Below are positions 11,927-22,679 of a stretch of 64,000 nt of DNA, in pieces (the stretch's first letter is position 1; each line of letters starts with the position of its first letter). The DNA lies in assembly GCA_022410635.1 (NCBI GenBank), contig JAJVDF010000507.1, positions 499,051 to 563,050 of the forward strand, given 5' to 3'. Below the pieces are notes generated by a model. The model did no database searches and was not told the DNA's origin. It saw nothing but the letters and a program-made list of their open reading frames with translations. The translations under genes were made by a program, and so were the position numbers. The DNA comes from Tretioscincus oriximinensis. Its lineage: Eukaryota; Chordata; Lepidosauria; Squamata; Gymnophthalmidae.

Positions 11927-12150
11927 AGAAGACGAAGAAGAACTGGGTTTTTATACCCTGCTTTTCTCACTCAAGGGCACTCAAAGCGGCTTACAAAGTT
12001 ATTTTTCACCCAAAGGCTTACATTCTATCTTCCCCAACAAGCTGTGGTGGTTCCCATTTATCTAGATGCAGTCAGTTCCAATTTCTTGCAATTCCTGCTT
12101 TCAAATAACTAGGTTGACTAGAGCTACAGGCCAGTAGAAGGTAGATCTCT
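11927..12150 (-). mobile_element. tRNA-derived SINE with GAA tail, head truncated
   Basis: On the minus strand it ends ...GGGTATAAAAACCCAGTTCTTC then a TCTTC run; the body carries the landmarks shared with the copies at 13.9, 26.7, 30.5 and 46.9 kb (gcaactgactgcaagtagatacatgggaaccacc; cttgtaagccgctttgagtccc). The tRNA-like head is degraded beyond about 12145. Confidence 0.8.
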
Positions 12151-12859
12151 CAGATGCGAGACCATCACCTTAGTGTTAGCGGCATTTGTGCCTTTAGTGA
12201 ACAAAAGATGATGGTTGCATAATTGTTGTCAGTTTCATCTCTTTTAGCAACCAGTAATTACTCTAAGTTAATCAATTGATAGGTGTCAAAGGAACTGTTT
12301 ACGTTTCTGGCAGCTCTTTCCAAGAGTCATCTTTGGATGCAGAGTATCACACTGATAGGATTTACAGACTATTGTCTGTTTGCAACATCACCCTCTTGGC
12401 TAGCTCTGATGATGTTATCTAGACCTTAACCTTTGCAAGGGGCTTGTCTTTTTTAGGCTTTTCTTCCAAGCCACAATATTCACTATATTTTTATTTCATA
12501 TAGCTCATAAAGCATCCATATGGCACATAAATAGCAGTGATTCCTGTTTTCCTCAGACAGTCACCTTCGCAAAGGCACCTCACACTTGCTGGTGTGATAT
12601 TTGCGTAAATGGCAACTGCAAGGGATGACCTGTGTTACTAATCAAATGGAACTTATTTGCGGGTTATGGCGTAGCTGGCATGGACACAAACCAAACATTC
12701 TTTCACCATTTATTAAAAGGATTAAGTACAGAATACTTTTAAGTACATAATACTTGATATATTACCATACTTGAAGATAGTCAAATTTATCTATGTTATA
12801 AATATTTGCATTAGCAGATACACTTAAATGATCATTGTGAATTGCATTGTGAATTGGAG

Positions 12860-13370
12860 GGAAAAGGCCATGGCAGTAGGAGTGTGTAAGGAAGCACATC
12901 TGGTTGACAGTCCTGCACAGCCCACTCACTGGGCTGGACCCAGGGACTTAAGCCACGCCCACATCTGGGTTGACAACACCTTTTAAGCTCCCCTCCTGCA
13001 AGCCTCGCCCGGGACACCCGGCACCAGGTGGATATCATCTTGCTCATGTGCCCAACTCTGCCCAGCCCATGCTTAAGGCAGCCACCAGTTGGCACCTCTG
13101 TGAGCTCCACCTAGCCCATGCTTGAGGCGGACCACTGGAGGATCAAGGAAGTTTTACTGAGGCTCTCAATATAGCAGCCTAGGTTGAGTCATCACTCCCT
13201 GACTCAAGATTTCATTAGACTTCCAACCCCTCCCCAAAGACAAGCACATGACAATGAACCCCTTAAGGGGGCCCTCCACCAAATATGGGATAGCTAAGGG
13301 AAAACTGCAAATTCAGCTACTGACTATCCCCAATGGTTAACCTAAGATGCGCAACCGTCACACATTGCCA
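12860..13370 (-). repeat. GC-richer repeat related to 55.7-56.1 kb
   Basis: Five landmarks occur in the same order and orientation here and at 55690-56095: 'gaggcgg(a/t)ccac..gaggatcaa', 'aac(c/t)cctcccaa', 'ccttaaggggg', 'ttcagcta(c/t)tgactat', and 'gccaagatg(c/t)gcac..ccac'. The second copy adjoins a tyrosine-recombinase/SGNH retroelement on the minus strand, so I infer that this is the non-coding 3' end of another member of that family. No coding trace is certain here. Confidence 0.5.
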
Positions 13371-13834
13371 TGATGAGGGATGGGAGGGAGGGTCTTTGCC
13401 AACTCACAGCAACAGCAATGAGGGAGGTGTGCCACACATTTAAAAATGCTCAGCACCACCTCCTCTACACTCTTCTCCAGTGGCACGCACGTCCATGGTC
13501 CAATTCTGGGAGCCTGATCATCTGGACGGCGTCCCATTGTCCAGCAGGCCTCACCCACAACACTCACATCGCCAAAGCACGCCATGAGGTATTTGGGAAA
13601 AAGATTGATCAAGGGGCTGGAGCACCTCCCTTATGAAATCTGGCTGCAATGTCTGGGCCTCTTCAGCCTTGAAAGATGGTGTTTGAGAGGTGGTTGGATT
13701 CAAGTGTATAAAATCATGCACGGGATGGGTAAGGTGAATAAAGAAAAATTGTTTTCTCTATTGCATAACACTAGGATCAAGGGGCATTCCTTGAAATTGA
13801 TGGGCAGAAGAATGAGGACAGACAAGGGAAAGTA

Positions 13835-14218
13835 TACTGCTCAAAACAATTAAGGGAACACTTTAAGAATAATAAGAAGAAGAACTGGGTTCTTATACCC
13901 CACTTTTCTCACCTTTCAAAGGGACTCAAAGTGGCTTACAAGGGTATTTTTGCCCAAAGGCTTACATTCTATCTTCCCCACCAAGCTGTGGTGGTTCCCA
14001 TGTATCTACTTGCAGTCAGTTGCAATTTCTTGCAATTCTTGCTTTCGAATAGCTGGGTTGGCTAGAGCTACAGGCTAGTGGAAGGTGCTCACCCATCCAA
14101 CACAGGGCTTTGAAACCCGATCTCCCAGATGAGAGAAGGATTCCTTTGTGACTGAGCTATCCGTGTGTTTAACATAACAGTGCATGTTAAAGTGTTCCCT
14201 TAATTGTTTAGAGCAGTA
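13835..14218. mobile_element. Tc1/mariner-type MITE carrying a SINE
   Basis: Terminal repeats TACTGCTCAAAACAATTAAG and its complement (one substitution near the right end), followed by GGAACACTTTAA, with TA duplicated at 13833-13834 and 14219-14220. Without the internal SINE the element is the ~80-bp palindrome seen intact at 57398-57475. Confidence 0.92.
13868..14166 (-). mobile_element. tRNA-derived SINE (GAA tail) inside the MITE
   Basis: A nearly complete copy: minus-strand head GGATAGCTCAGTCAC (A-box-like) and GGGTTTCAAAGCCC (B-box-like), central body, and AAGAAGAAG-type tail. It sits in the loop of the palindromic MITE. Confidence 0.88.
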
Positions 14219-14512
14219 TATTTTTTCACCCAAAGTGCATTCGGCCATTGGAATTTAGTTCCAGAAGAGGTGGTGGTAGCTAGCAGCCTGGATGGCTTTA
14301 AGACAGAATTAGACAGGTTCATGGACACCAAGGGTAGAAATAGCTACTACAATAGATGTCTTTGATGCTGCTTCTGAGATGGAGCACCATGCAGTAGTCC
14401 TGAAATGCCATTTGCAGGGCATTGAGAACAGTTGAAGATTTTGCCCGGGTGCAATTGGTGGGCCACTGTGTGAGGCAGAATGCTGGACTAGCAGGGCTCC
14501 TCTTATGTTCTT

Positions 14513-14560
14513 ATGATATATACAGTATATATATATATATTATATATTATTTATTTATAA
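14513..14560. repeat. AT microsatellite
   Basis: TA dinucleotide run directly downstream of the CR1 tail, likely expanded from the tail itself. Confidence 0.8.
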
Positions 14561-16078
14561 ATAAAAAGCAAGGGGCAAATTTAAGGCATATAATGTGGGT
14601 TACAAAGTTTAGTTCAATGTTCAAACCAAACACAGCTCTCTGTTTGATTTGAACCAAACCAAGTCTCCATTATCAAACATGAACGTTTTGAATGAAATTA
14701 AATTTGCTTTTTAACCTTTAAAGGGACTTTTTAAGTGTATTTGATATTCAAATCAAACATTGTTAAGTTAAACCAGTTGCACATCTGTGCAACTGTGTTT
14801 TGTGTTCTGACCATAATTTGTCTGAAAAAATCAGTGTGATAACTAAATTGACAACTCATATTTGAATCTCACTGTCACCAAAGGAAAGTCAATACATTTC
14901 ATGTAGGCTTCTCATTTAATGTGGTTGAGTCTCTAATAGTTCAGTTGAAAAGTGTTCAGCTAATTACTGATGTCATACATGCCTAAGGTACATAATGTAA
15001 GAATGCCGAGTATTTAGATTTCCTTGTCTGTTAATTAAGTGCTGTACTAAATATAATGTTATTTTGCATACAGAAGAACAATCATCCATTGTTGGCTTTT
15101 ATAAACACCATTCGTTTGGTAATAAAAATGGCAAGATTCTTTATTAATTGAATTAAATACCCACTGATCATTACACAGAAAACAGATTTTGAACTGGCAT
15201 GATTTTTCTTCCTTTTTGAATGAATTACAAATGACAGATTATTATGTTTCGAGAATCCAGATTTCCCAGTCAAGAGCATCTATAATCACTTTCAACAATA
15301 GGAAATCCCTTTGCAGATACACAGTTGATAATTATTTCTCCTGTTTAAATGAAGCAAAAACCAGCAACAAGGAATAGTAGCTGTTATGTGTGCTGTGGGT
15401 ATAATAAATTTCCCTGCCTTGCACAGGAAAGTTAGGTTTTGGGTTTGCTTGAGAAAGTTAGCTTTCGGTTTTGCTTGTATATGATGTCAGAATGATATCA
15501 TCTGATGATAACAGAATATTCCTATCATGATACCAAGATTTCAGGAATACATGCAGTATCCACTTCCTAAATAAGATTGTGGCTACATCCTCACCTGTTC
15601 ATTTGCCCTGCTTTAAAAACGCTTAAAAAAACAAAGCCCCATTTTACCTTGCCATCCAGCTGCTTCTGCCTTCAAATGATGAACCCCAGAAGGAACTGCT
15701 GTGTTTTCCTAACTACAATCCCCAGAATTCTCTGTGACCTTGCCTACTGTCCCCAGGCAGTCTCTGTGCTCAAGAGCCAATGAGATTTTTACAATTTGAA
15801 TACAAGCTATAAAGAGATTTTTCTTTCACACTTTACAAAANAGAGGCTGTTGAAATCGAATGATATGTGGTGGCTATATACTGTGAAGTAAAGAACTTTA
15901 AAGCATGTGGAAGGCTGGACACGCGTGATTCTGTGGGACTCCATGTAGGTAAAATCACCTCCAAAGCACAGTATCTTGGTCATGCTAAGATGAAAAGATG
16001 TTCATAAATAATACTAACAACTCATGCNGCTGTGCTAGAAAAATAGGAATGATTGTGAAAGCAAATACCTAGACAGAT
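14561..16078. other. No gene recognised
   Basis: AT-rich sequence, short frames without domains. Two similar GTTAGGTTTTGGGTTTGCTT / GTTAGCTTTCGGTTTTGCTT units near 15430-15475 form a small direct repeat. Confidence 0.45.
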
Positions 16079-16128
16079 AGAAGAAGAAGAAGAACGAGAA
16101 GGAGAACGAGAAGGACAAGGACAAGGAC
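16079..16128. repeat. Purine microsatellite (GAA/GAAC/GACAAG)
   Basis: Interrupted AGAAGAAGAAG, ACGAGAAGG and ACAAGG units on the plus strand. Confidence 0.85.
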
Positions 16129-16293
16129 TCCTCAGAGAAAAACTATATTTTTCTTGGAGGAAAGTTTACTTTTCTTAAACAGTAATAATGCAACCAATGA
16201 CATTAATTAGAAGGATAAGCAAGGGAAGCAGAAGCGTTTTTTCCTTCCTCGTTAAAAAATTTAATTAATTTGTATAAAAATACTGTTGTACTC

Positions 16294-16871
16294 TGTGAAG
16301 TCTTGGTTTGTCCTAGTTCTTTAGTGTAGTCTATTTTCTGTATTAGCTTTGGGGAGGAGTTCAGAATCCCCCTTTGGAGTTAGGTACAGTTGGTTTGCTC
16401 CAACCTTCTTTATAAAAGACTCCCTCTGTTGAGTTAGTTTCTCTTTCATATCTCAGAGCTAGAGGCAAGACTTTGCATTTTGTCTNGTGTTCAAGGCCTT
16501 TGCAGCTCAATCAGGCAACCTTAGCANCAACTATAGCAACAACAACCAACAACCAACTAGTCCAAGAGACATTTTGGAGCTACTGACCAGCCTTTAGCTC
16601 CTTTGGAAAGGAGTCCAGAATTCTTCAGACCTAATCATCCCAGAAAGAGGACTGCAATCAAGAGAACATCTTTTGTAAAGTACTCTTTTATTTTATTTCT
16701 ATAAGCCCCTGGGGTGGAGNAACCATTNATTTTCTTTAAGTAAAACTGTTTATTTTGCTTTATACCTTGCTTGGCATGCTTTGTTTGGAGATTCTAGTCT
16801 CAAAGGGTTAACAGATAGACCCTGGGCATAGAGCAGACACCAGAGCCTCTCAACCCAGGTGTGCCATCACA
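16294..16871 (+). mobile_element. Solo LTR, 578 bp, with perfect 5-bp TSD
   Basis: The copy runs from TGTGAAG to ...CCATCACA (TG...CA ends) and is flanked on both sides by TACTC (16289-16293 and 16872-16876). A TTTATAAAAGAC box lies about 115 bp in. There is no internal region, so this is what remains after recombination between two LTRs. A 5-bp duplication fits Ty3/Gypsy integrases and some endogenous retroviruses. The family cannot be named from the LTR alone. A second, inverted copy is at 1-352. Confidence 0.9.
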
Positions 16872-16876
16872 TACTC

Positions 16877-17854
16877 CATTGTACAAAAAGGAATGAACAG
16901 ACCCAAAGAGAGCTGTTACAAAACAAAGCAGTTTGTCAAGATCGCCACCATATTTTTAGGACCCAGTCCATGTATTTTCTATACTTTTCATAATTTATAA
17001 TAATATTCCTTCCCCTATTAAAATCGAACCAAACCTACTTAGTTTTAGCAAGGTCATAGTTTAATGGGACTATACTGTAAGAGTATGACACTGATAAGTT
17101 ATTTAGGCATTTTCAGGAAGAACTACTACATATACTGTATATATATGCTACCTGAACAATAAATGTTTTGAGTTATCGTACACAAAGTATATACCTGTCT
17201 GAAAATCAGATTTCCTCATCTGTTCTGCAGTTTTGTATTGCAGCCATCCTTTCATACAGTCCTGTGTGACTCAATTGTTTATTATTTCTGGCTATGACAT
17301 AAGAGCAGCATGCAAACAAACCAACTACAATATATAATATGCTGAGTAGCTTTTAGATAGGATCTCAACAGGCTTTATTGGCAATACATTTTTTGTTGCC
17401 ACTTATTTAGTCATGTACGTTCTAATGTACAACAATGATTTAGTCTATTCAGACTTCTTGTTCCATTTTTCCCAGTAGCATCTCTTTATTCTTTAAAAAA
17501 AATAAAATGGGGAAACGTTTCAGTAGAAAATAAAATACCTGATACTTGTTGAACACTTTTGTGTCACATGTCAAAAGGAAATGGATGCATTGCAGGTTTG
17601 TCTAAAAAGGAAAAAAGACAAAGAGCCAGAAGGAATCTGAAGTCATGTGAGACTAAGAACCTGCTATTTGCTTCCTTCTAAGGCAGGAAGGGAATCGGTA
17701 CATCAAATATGCTTTATGTCTCGTAAGGTAAAAAATTCTGCTAAAAGCACAGTTCTTTTTGTTCTTAAGAGGTTTTTTTGAGGTTTGGCCTTGTCTCTTT
17801 ACTTTCATCTGAGGAATATTCATGTCGTTTTGGCAAGCCAATGTTTTTATCTTT
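16877..17854. other. No confirmed gene; possible 3' flank of exon-like frame
   Basis: AT-rich sequence. On the minus strand AATAAA hexamers (plus-strand TTTATT) occur near 17375 and 17485, downstream of the candidate exon at 17855-18067. A second minus-strand frame of about 70 codons (17653-17865) overlaps its end in another register and has no recognisable domain. Confidence 0.35.
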
Positions 17855-18067
17855 TTATTTTTCAAAAATAGAATTTAAATCTTCTATTAATGGATCTGGA
17901 TTATTGCTTTTCACTAGAGACACATAGAATTTTAAGCTGAAAGCAAGGAAGAGAATATCCTGAGATTGAAATATAAAATGTTTGCAGATTTCATGTGCAA
18001 CTGGAGTTCTGTTTTCAGATTTTGACAGAGACAGCTGTTTCATAAGGCCAAAGAAGGCACTAAATCC
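17855..18067 (-). CDS. Candidate host exon, product not recognised
   Basis: On the minus strand a 70-codon open frame begins at a plausible splice acceptor: a CCTAAC branch-point-like motif, a moderately pyrimidine-rich stretch and TTCCAG, then GGATTTAGTGCC in phase 0. The peptide has ordinary globular composition: FFGLMKQLSLSKS, then HEICKHFIFQSQDILFLAF, then LVKSNNPDPLIEDLNSIFEK, ending at TAA. It looks unlike the repeat-derived frames nearby and carries no transposon motif. AATAAA hexamers lie 370-480 bp downstream, so it could be a last exon. I do not recognise the protein family. It may also be chance or an old unrecognised element. Only a homology search can settle it. Confidence 0.3.
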   Translation of the reverse strand, partial: GFSAFFGLMKQLSLSKSENRTPVAHEICKHFIFQSQDILFLAFSLKFYVSLVKSNNPDPLIEDLNSIFEK

Positions 18068-18327
18068 CTGGAACATAGAGTATCCAAGTTAGGTAATGTG
18101 TGTATAAACCACTGTTTCTGTAGAAGGAAATTTCATGTGGTTTTATAAAGAATTACCGGTAAACCTTTATCATGGTACAAGTTCATCTGAATGTAGTCAA
18201 ACCAGGGTAGGCAGGTAGCTGGATTAGAGGTGCTATAGATAAAATAAATTACTGGTAAATTAGTTTTACCTAATTTGATCTGCTATTTTCGTTTAGATGC
18301 TATTCTTTTAGAGCCATCGGCTACAAT

Positions 18328-18580
18328 AGTACAATTTGTACTTGTATCCCGCCCTATACTCGAAGGTCTTAGGGCAGCCAACCATAGGGTGGTACACATA
18401 ACTTTTGTTACTTTCTCCACAACAGACATCCTGTGGAGTAGGTGGGCTGAAAGAGTTCAAAGAACTGTGATTGGCCCAAGGTCACCCAGCTGGCTTTTGT
18501 GGAGGAGTGGGGAATCAACCCGAGAGAATACCAGGTACGGGGTTCAATACTCTAACCACTACACCAAACTGGCTGTCATA
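18328..18580 (-). mobile_element. Sauria-type SINE (Bov-B-like tail)
   Basis: Minus-strand reading: tRNA-like head 'agccagtttggtgtagtggttagagtattg' with A-box-like TAGTGGTTAGAG and a B-box-like segment near GGTTGATTCCCC, the 'ctgggtgaccttgggccaatcac' core, and the 3' tail 'gccctaagaccttcgagtatagggcgggatacaagt'. Full length apart from the missing (AAAT)n end. Confidence 0.88.
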
Positions 18581-19058
18581 GGCTATGTGTAGATTTTAGT
18601 TAGATCTGCCTTTCTCATGAACACTTATTTTGTCCCCAGGTATATCCACTTCTGGCACAGATACAAGGAAATCCTTCTTAGGGCAAGAAGAAGATAAAGC
18701 AGCATGAGGTGGGAAGATTTACAAAAGTCTTAAGCCTGCTACTGCCGCTATCCATTGGGCATTATCATCCAATAAAAATAATTCTCTAACTAAAAAAGAA
18801 ACAATTGGATGATCAGAAAAAAGATTCAAAGAAAATAAGGAACTCCTTGGGAATTATGGATATGTACCCTGATTTTTGATAGTGATAAAGATATAAGGAT
18901 GCTACTGTGCTTAATTATGCTAGACTTTCACAGTTTTAAGACATATAATATGACCTAAGTTTTCTAATTAAATATGGTACACGAGGCTACCCTATTTGCC
19001 AAACTGAGAGGGACATGGGAGATCATTTAAAAGCTATAGAACCTGTCGTGCCATAGAG

Positions 19059-19430
19059 CAATGATAGCTAATCTATGACATGCATGTCAAAGGTGGCACA
19101 CCAAGATATTTTGGCTTACATGCTGCCACCCTGATCAAATTTTAAGAATTAATATTTCCTTAATTTTAAAAAATGGGGAAAATTTGGGGGAAAATGGAAT
19201 TCAGCAACAGAAAAATCACCAAAGTAAAGAAATACTTGTTTTTGACAAACGTGGGTGCCGTGTCACATCTAGAAATATCCATAATTTTGTGATATTTGTA
19301 TCTCGAGTCTAGTCTCGAGCTACAAATATCACAAAATTATGGATATTTCTAAATGCGACACGGCACCCAATTTAAGCTAAGGTTTTTTACGAATTTTGAC
19401 ACACCAAGCTCAAAAGGTTCACTATCACTG
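19059..19430. mobile_element. hAT-like MITE with a central palindrome
   Basis: Ends CAATGATAGCTAATCTATGA and, reversed, CAGTGATAGTGAACCTTTTG are partial inverted repeats of the CAGTGATGGCGAACC hAT type; sub-terminal 'gtggcacacc' and 'acacacc' style motifs support this. At 19252-19370 a near-perfect palindrome (arms about 50 bp, centre TCTCGAGTCTAGTCTCGAG) fills the right half. The flanking octamers do not match convincingly, so the target duplication is decayed or the ends are misplaced. Confidence 0.6.
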
Positions 19431-20190
19431 CCAAGCTTCAAAAAAAATTCACAAGAGAAGAGATCACTGTGACTCTAACACATCCACCTCTCAACCTGCT
19501 GTTGAAAAGTGGAAAAACAGCTATTGGAAGAGCTAGGATTGCTAATATATTCAGGTGACCTTGGAAGTTTGAGGACAAACTCCTGATACCTTCTGGTTCA
19601 AACCTTACTTTATTAACTCAGTAAATTACACCAGTAAATAATTATAAATTAAGAATATTTTTTGTGGAAATTTAGTATGGGGCTTGTTGCTACTGAAAAG
19701 AACTTTAGCAAAAAGGAAATATCTTTAAACTTCTGAAGGGTTTGCCTCTATGTTCAGACTAGGTGAAGTGGTCACTCGGGAAGGTTCCCTCTGTGCTCTT
19801 GCTTGTCTGCTTTTACATCTTTTTGGCTTAGAGTTAATTGTATTACATTTTGCTCTAGTTCAACATTTCATGTCGACATCTCAATGGAATGAGGAAGATC
19901 TCAAGTTTGGAGGACATGTATGGTATGATTCAATGCCTTTGTTCTCTCCATTCCACAAAAGAGGCTGGACCAGAATGCCAGCATTTTCCCATTGAAAATA
20001 ATAGCATTGATAGTTTCTATTAGGACCATGGGAATATTAGCACTATTTCATAATATTGTTGTCAACTGATGAAGCCCAGGCAATTGCCAGGCAAAGAAGC
20101 AGGTTGCACCAATAATGGTGCATCGTACGAAAATCACATACACATACGAGGTTTTTGGCCATTTTATGCTTTCATGAGAGAGAAATTCTT
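19431..20190. other. No gene recognised
   Basis: An 81-codon frame at 19750-19995 has a hydrophobic leucine-rich stretch but no recognisable domain or splice context; I do not call it. Confidence 0.4.
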
Positions 20191-20191
20191 T

Positions 20192-20560
20192 TTTTTTTNA
20201 AATATATTTTTATTGCATTTTACAACATCCATACATAGTTATAATTATACATTTACTACAATTATATCTTCCCCTACCCCCCACCCTTATTCGGATTCAC
20301 TCGGGCTTACAGTAACAATCTATGGTCAAGCAGCATGATTGTGGCATTTGTCAACAGTTCATTTCTATTGCTCTCAATACCGGACTTCAGAAGTTGGTAC
20401 CAATCCGTTGCCCACGAAGGTTGAAGTCGTATTGCTGTGCGAGAGAAATTTGATTGTATGAGTTTCTCCCTCCACTCTACCCCTTGTCCCTCCCCGCACC
20501 ACCTTCTCTTTCCAACCCTGCCCCATTTCAGTTACATGACTTCCAGTATCACATTTACCA
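20192..20560 (-). mobile_element. Possible L1-type 3' end (poly-A on minus strand)
   Basis: A T-run (poly-A of a minus-strand insert) at 20190 is followed by TTTTTATTGCATTTTACAACATCC, then a C-rich segment (20265-20290) and a pyrimidine-rich block (20465-20530). The layout resembles the 3' UTRs near 40100 and 33155. No ORF2 frame is attached, so the assignment is tentative. Confidence 0.35.
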
Positions 20561-20589
20561 TTTATGTCTGAAGCCTCCAAGCAAAAAAA

Positions 20590-21200
20590 GAGAAGTTGGA
20601 ATGCTTAATGAAGGACAGCAATATTGATATTATTNGCCTAATTAAAACCTGGTGGACTGAAGAAAACCAGTATGATACAATTATCCAGATTACAAACTAT
20701 TCAGAAAAGACAGGAAAGGCCAATCGGAGGCGGCGTATCCTTGTACAGAAGAGATTAAATCTTAGGAACTGGAATTTCCAGTTAAAACAGACCCATTCAC
20801 AGAAGCACTATGGATGACATTATCAGGTCAGAAAACAAGTCTAATATTGGGAGTATGCTACTGCACCCCTAACCCAACACCTGAAGATGATACTCATTTG
20901 GAACATCAGCTCGTTGAAGCTTCCAAAAAGGGAAGGGTAGTCATAATCGGGGACTTGAACTATCCACACATAGACTGGGTAAACTCTTGCTCAACTCATG
21001 AAAAAGATAAAATTCTTAGACATACCAACTGATTGCTTCCTAGAGCAGATAGTTGTAGAACCAACCAGGGGTGAGGGAATCCTGGATTTAGTCCTATGTA
21101 ACAAACAAGATCTGGTGCAAGATGTAACTGTGTAACTGATACCATTGAGTGACCATAACATAATAACCATTCAACTTGAACATGGCTAGAGAGCTGTCAA
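20590..21200 (+). pseudogene. CR1 endonuclease domain remnant
   Basis: Frames in sequence encode the N-terminal endonuclease of CR1 ORF2, an APE-type nuclease that nicks the target DNA. Recognisable are the '(D)SNIDII.LIKTWW' strand-helix (the usual E of the ET/ES-W motif is lost), 'SLILGVCYCTPN', the 'GDLNYPHIDW' catalytic block (the GDFN-type motif with D and N kept), then 'EPTRGEGILDLVLCN' and 'LSDHNIITIQLE' (SDH motif). Stops and frame changes separate these pieces. The downstream RT is missing; the CR1 3' end resumes at 21642 after a SINE tail. Confidence 0.85.
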
Positions 21201-21539
21201 GCAGTTCTAACATCTTAATTTAAACTTTCACAAAAATTCTCCCATGATGAGGAAAATGCTAAAAGGAAAATTAAAAAGGAAAGTGAGAAGAGTCCAATCC
21301 CTTAAAAAAGCATGAAAACTGTTTACAAATACAACATTGGAGGCTCAAATCCAGTGCATTCCTAAAAAAAAGATAGGGTTCAGCCAAAACAGATCAAAAT
21401 GCAGCCATTTAAAAATACAAGTGTCTAAAAATGCAACAGTGACGTCAAAGAACAGGTAATATTTGGCTCAGCCAAAGGTGAGGGTGAACAGATGTGCCTT
21501 TACCAGGTTTGTACAATCTAAATTTGTACAATCTAGCTG

Positions 21540-21640
21540 TATGTCAATTTTGTATCTTGTTATTATTGTTGTTAACTGCCCTGAGACTTTTGGGTATAGG
21601 GCAAGACAGAAGTGCAAATAAATATTTAAATAAATAGGTC
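21540..21640 (+). mobile_element. Bov-B-like SINE 3' tail
   Basis: Contains 'gttaactgccctgagacttttgggtatagggc' followed by AAATAAATATTTAAATAAATA. The head is unclear upstream (21370-21530 has no clear tRNA-like boxes), so this may be a truncated SINE or the end of a Bov-B LINE. Confidence 0.7.
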
Positions 21641-21641
21641 C

Positions 21642-22046
21642 AACACTAGGACCAGTTGGAGCATTCCTTGAAATTAAAAGGCGGAAGAGTGAGAACAGAA
21701 AATGGAAGGTATTTTTTTACCCAGAGGATCATCAGCCTGTGGAATTTACTTCCAGAAGAGTTGGCAATAGCTAGCAGCCTGGATAAACTCAAGGCAGGTT
21801 TAGATATGTTTAAGGACAGCAGGGGTTTAAATAGCTACTAGGGTGGATCTTCTGAAACTGCCTCTGGGATGGAGCAACAGGCAGTACTCGTGAAATACCA
21901 TTTGCAGGGCATTGAGAATAGATGGAGATTTTGCCTTCTTCTGTTCAGACTGCCCAAATGCAATTGATGGGCCTCTGTGTGAGACAGAATGCTGGACTAG
22001 ATGTGCTCTGGCCCAACTCAGCAGGGCTCCTCTTATGTTCTTATGT
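21642..22046 (+). mobile_element. CR1 LINE 3' end
   Basis: ORF2 C-terminus (HSLKLKGGRVRTENGRYFFTQR in frame at 21656-21841) plus the 3' UTR and a CTCTTATGTTCTTATG end. It may belong to the same insertion as the endonuclease piece upstream, with the middle deleted. Confidence 0.9.
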
Positions 22047-22584
22047 TTGCTGGTCCAATAAATCTTCCAGTGCATAATTGTCTATACATAGAGTGCTTCC
22101 AGACAAGGTTTTCTTTATGTTGTTTTGGAGTGATTATGGATAATTTGCCTGACCTAATTGTGGGAATCCAGCAGTGTCTTATAGGAATGTCCAATATTAC
22201 ACTTTTTCCTCTCAGTCTTTTTATGNTGATTCCATAGCACAGTGTGTCACCTTCGTGTCATAACAACACTATCAAAAAAACACTTTCTTCCAAGAGCTCC
22301 AACCCTGTGTTGAATTTTTTTTTAATCAAGACAGTTACCTCTGTTTTTCCTGCTGAATTTAGGCAGGAAAATGCAGCATTTATAATTAGAAAACTTCAGA
22401 CAGCTTCAGACCTGCACGTGGAGAAAGGAAAAGTCCTTTGTAGCAAAGGATTTGAGAAATTTCACTACAAATGGTGGCCATTCGTAGGGTCATATGCATA
22501 GAGTAATATATTTTCTTCATTTAATTCAATGGTATGNTAATGTTATGTTGGTTGAAAAAGACAGCTCTCTCTTCCCTACTTTAA

Positions 22585-22672
22585 GGTACTGTTTTTTAAT
22601 TACTGTTTTTATTGTTAACCACCCTGAGACCTTCGGGTATAGGGTAGTTTTGAAATGCAAATAAATAAAATG
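22585..22672 (+). mobile_element. Bov-B-like SINE 3' tail
   Basis: 'gttaaccaccctgagaccttcgggtatagggt' followed by GCAAATAAATAAAAT; head absent. Confidence 0.75.
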
Positions 22673-22679
22673 CATCAAT

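Larger units (their letters stand above)
13597..14512 (+). mobile_element. CR1 LINE, interrupted by a MITE
   Basis: CR1 ORF2 C-terminus (IKGLEHLPYEIWLQCLGLFSLERW... region) followed by 3' UTR and TTATGTTCTTATG tail at 14512. It is split at 13834/14219 by the MITE listed next. With the MITE removed the sequence reads ...gacaagggaaagTAttttttcacccaaag, matching uninterrupted CR1 copies at 24.28 and 58.72 kb. Confidence 0.92.
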
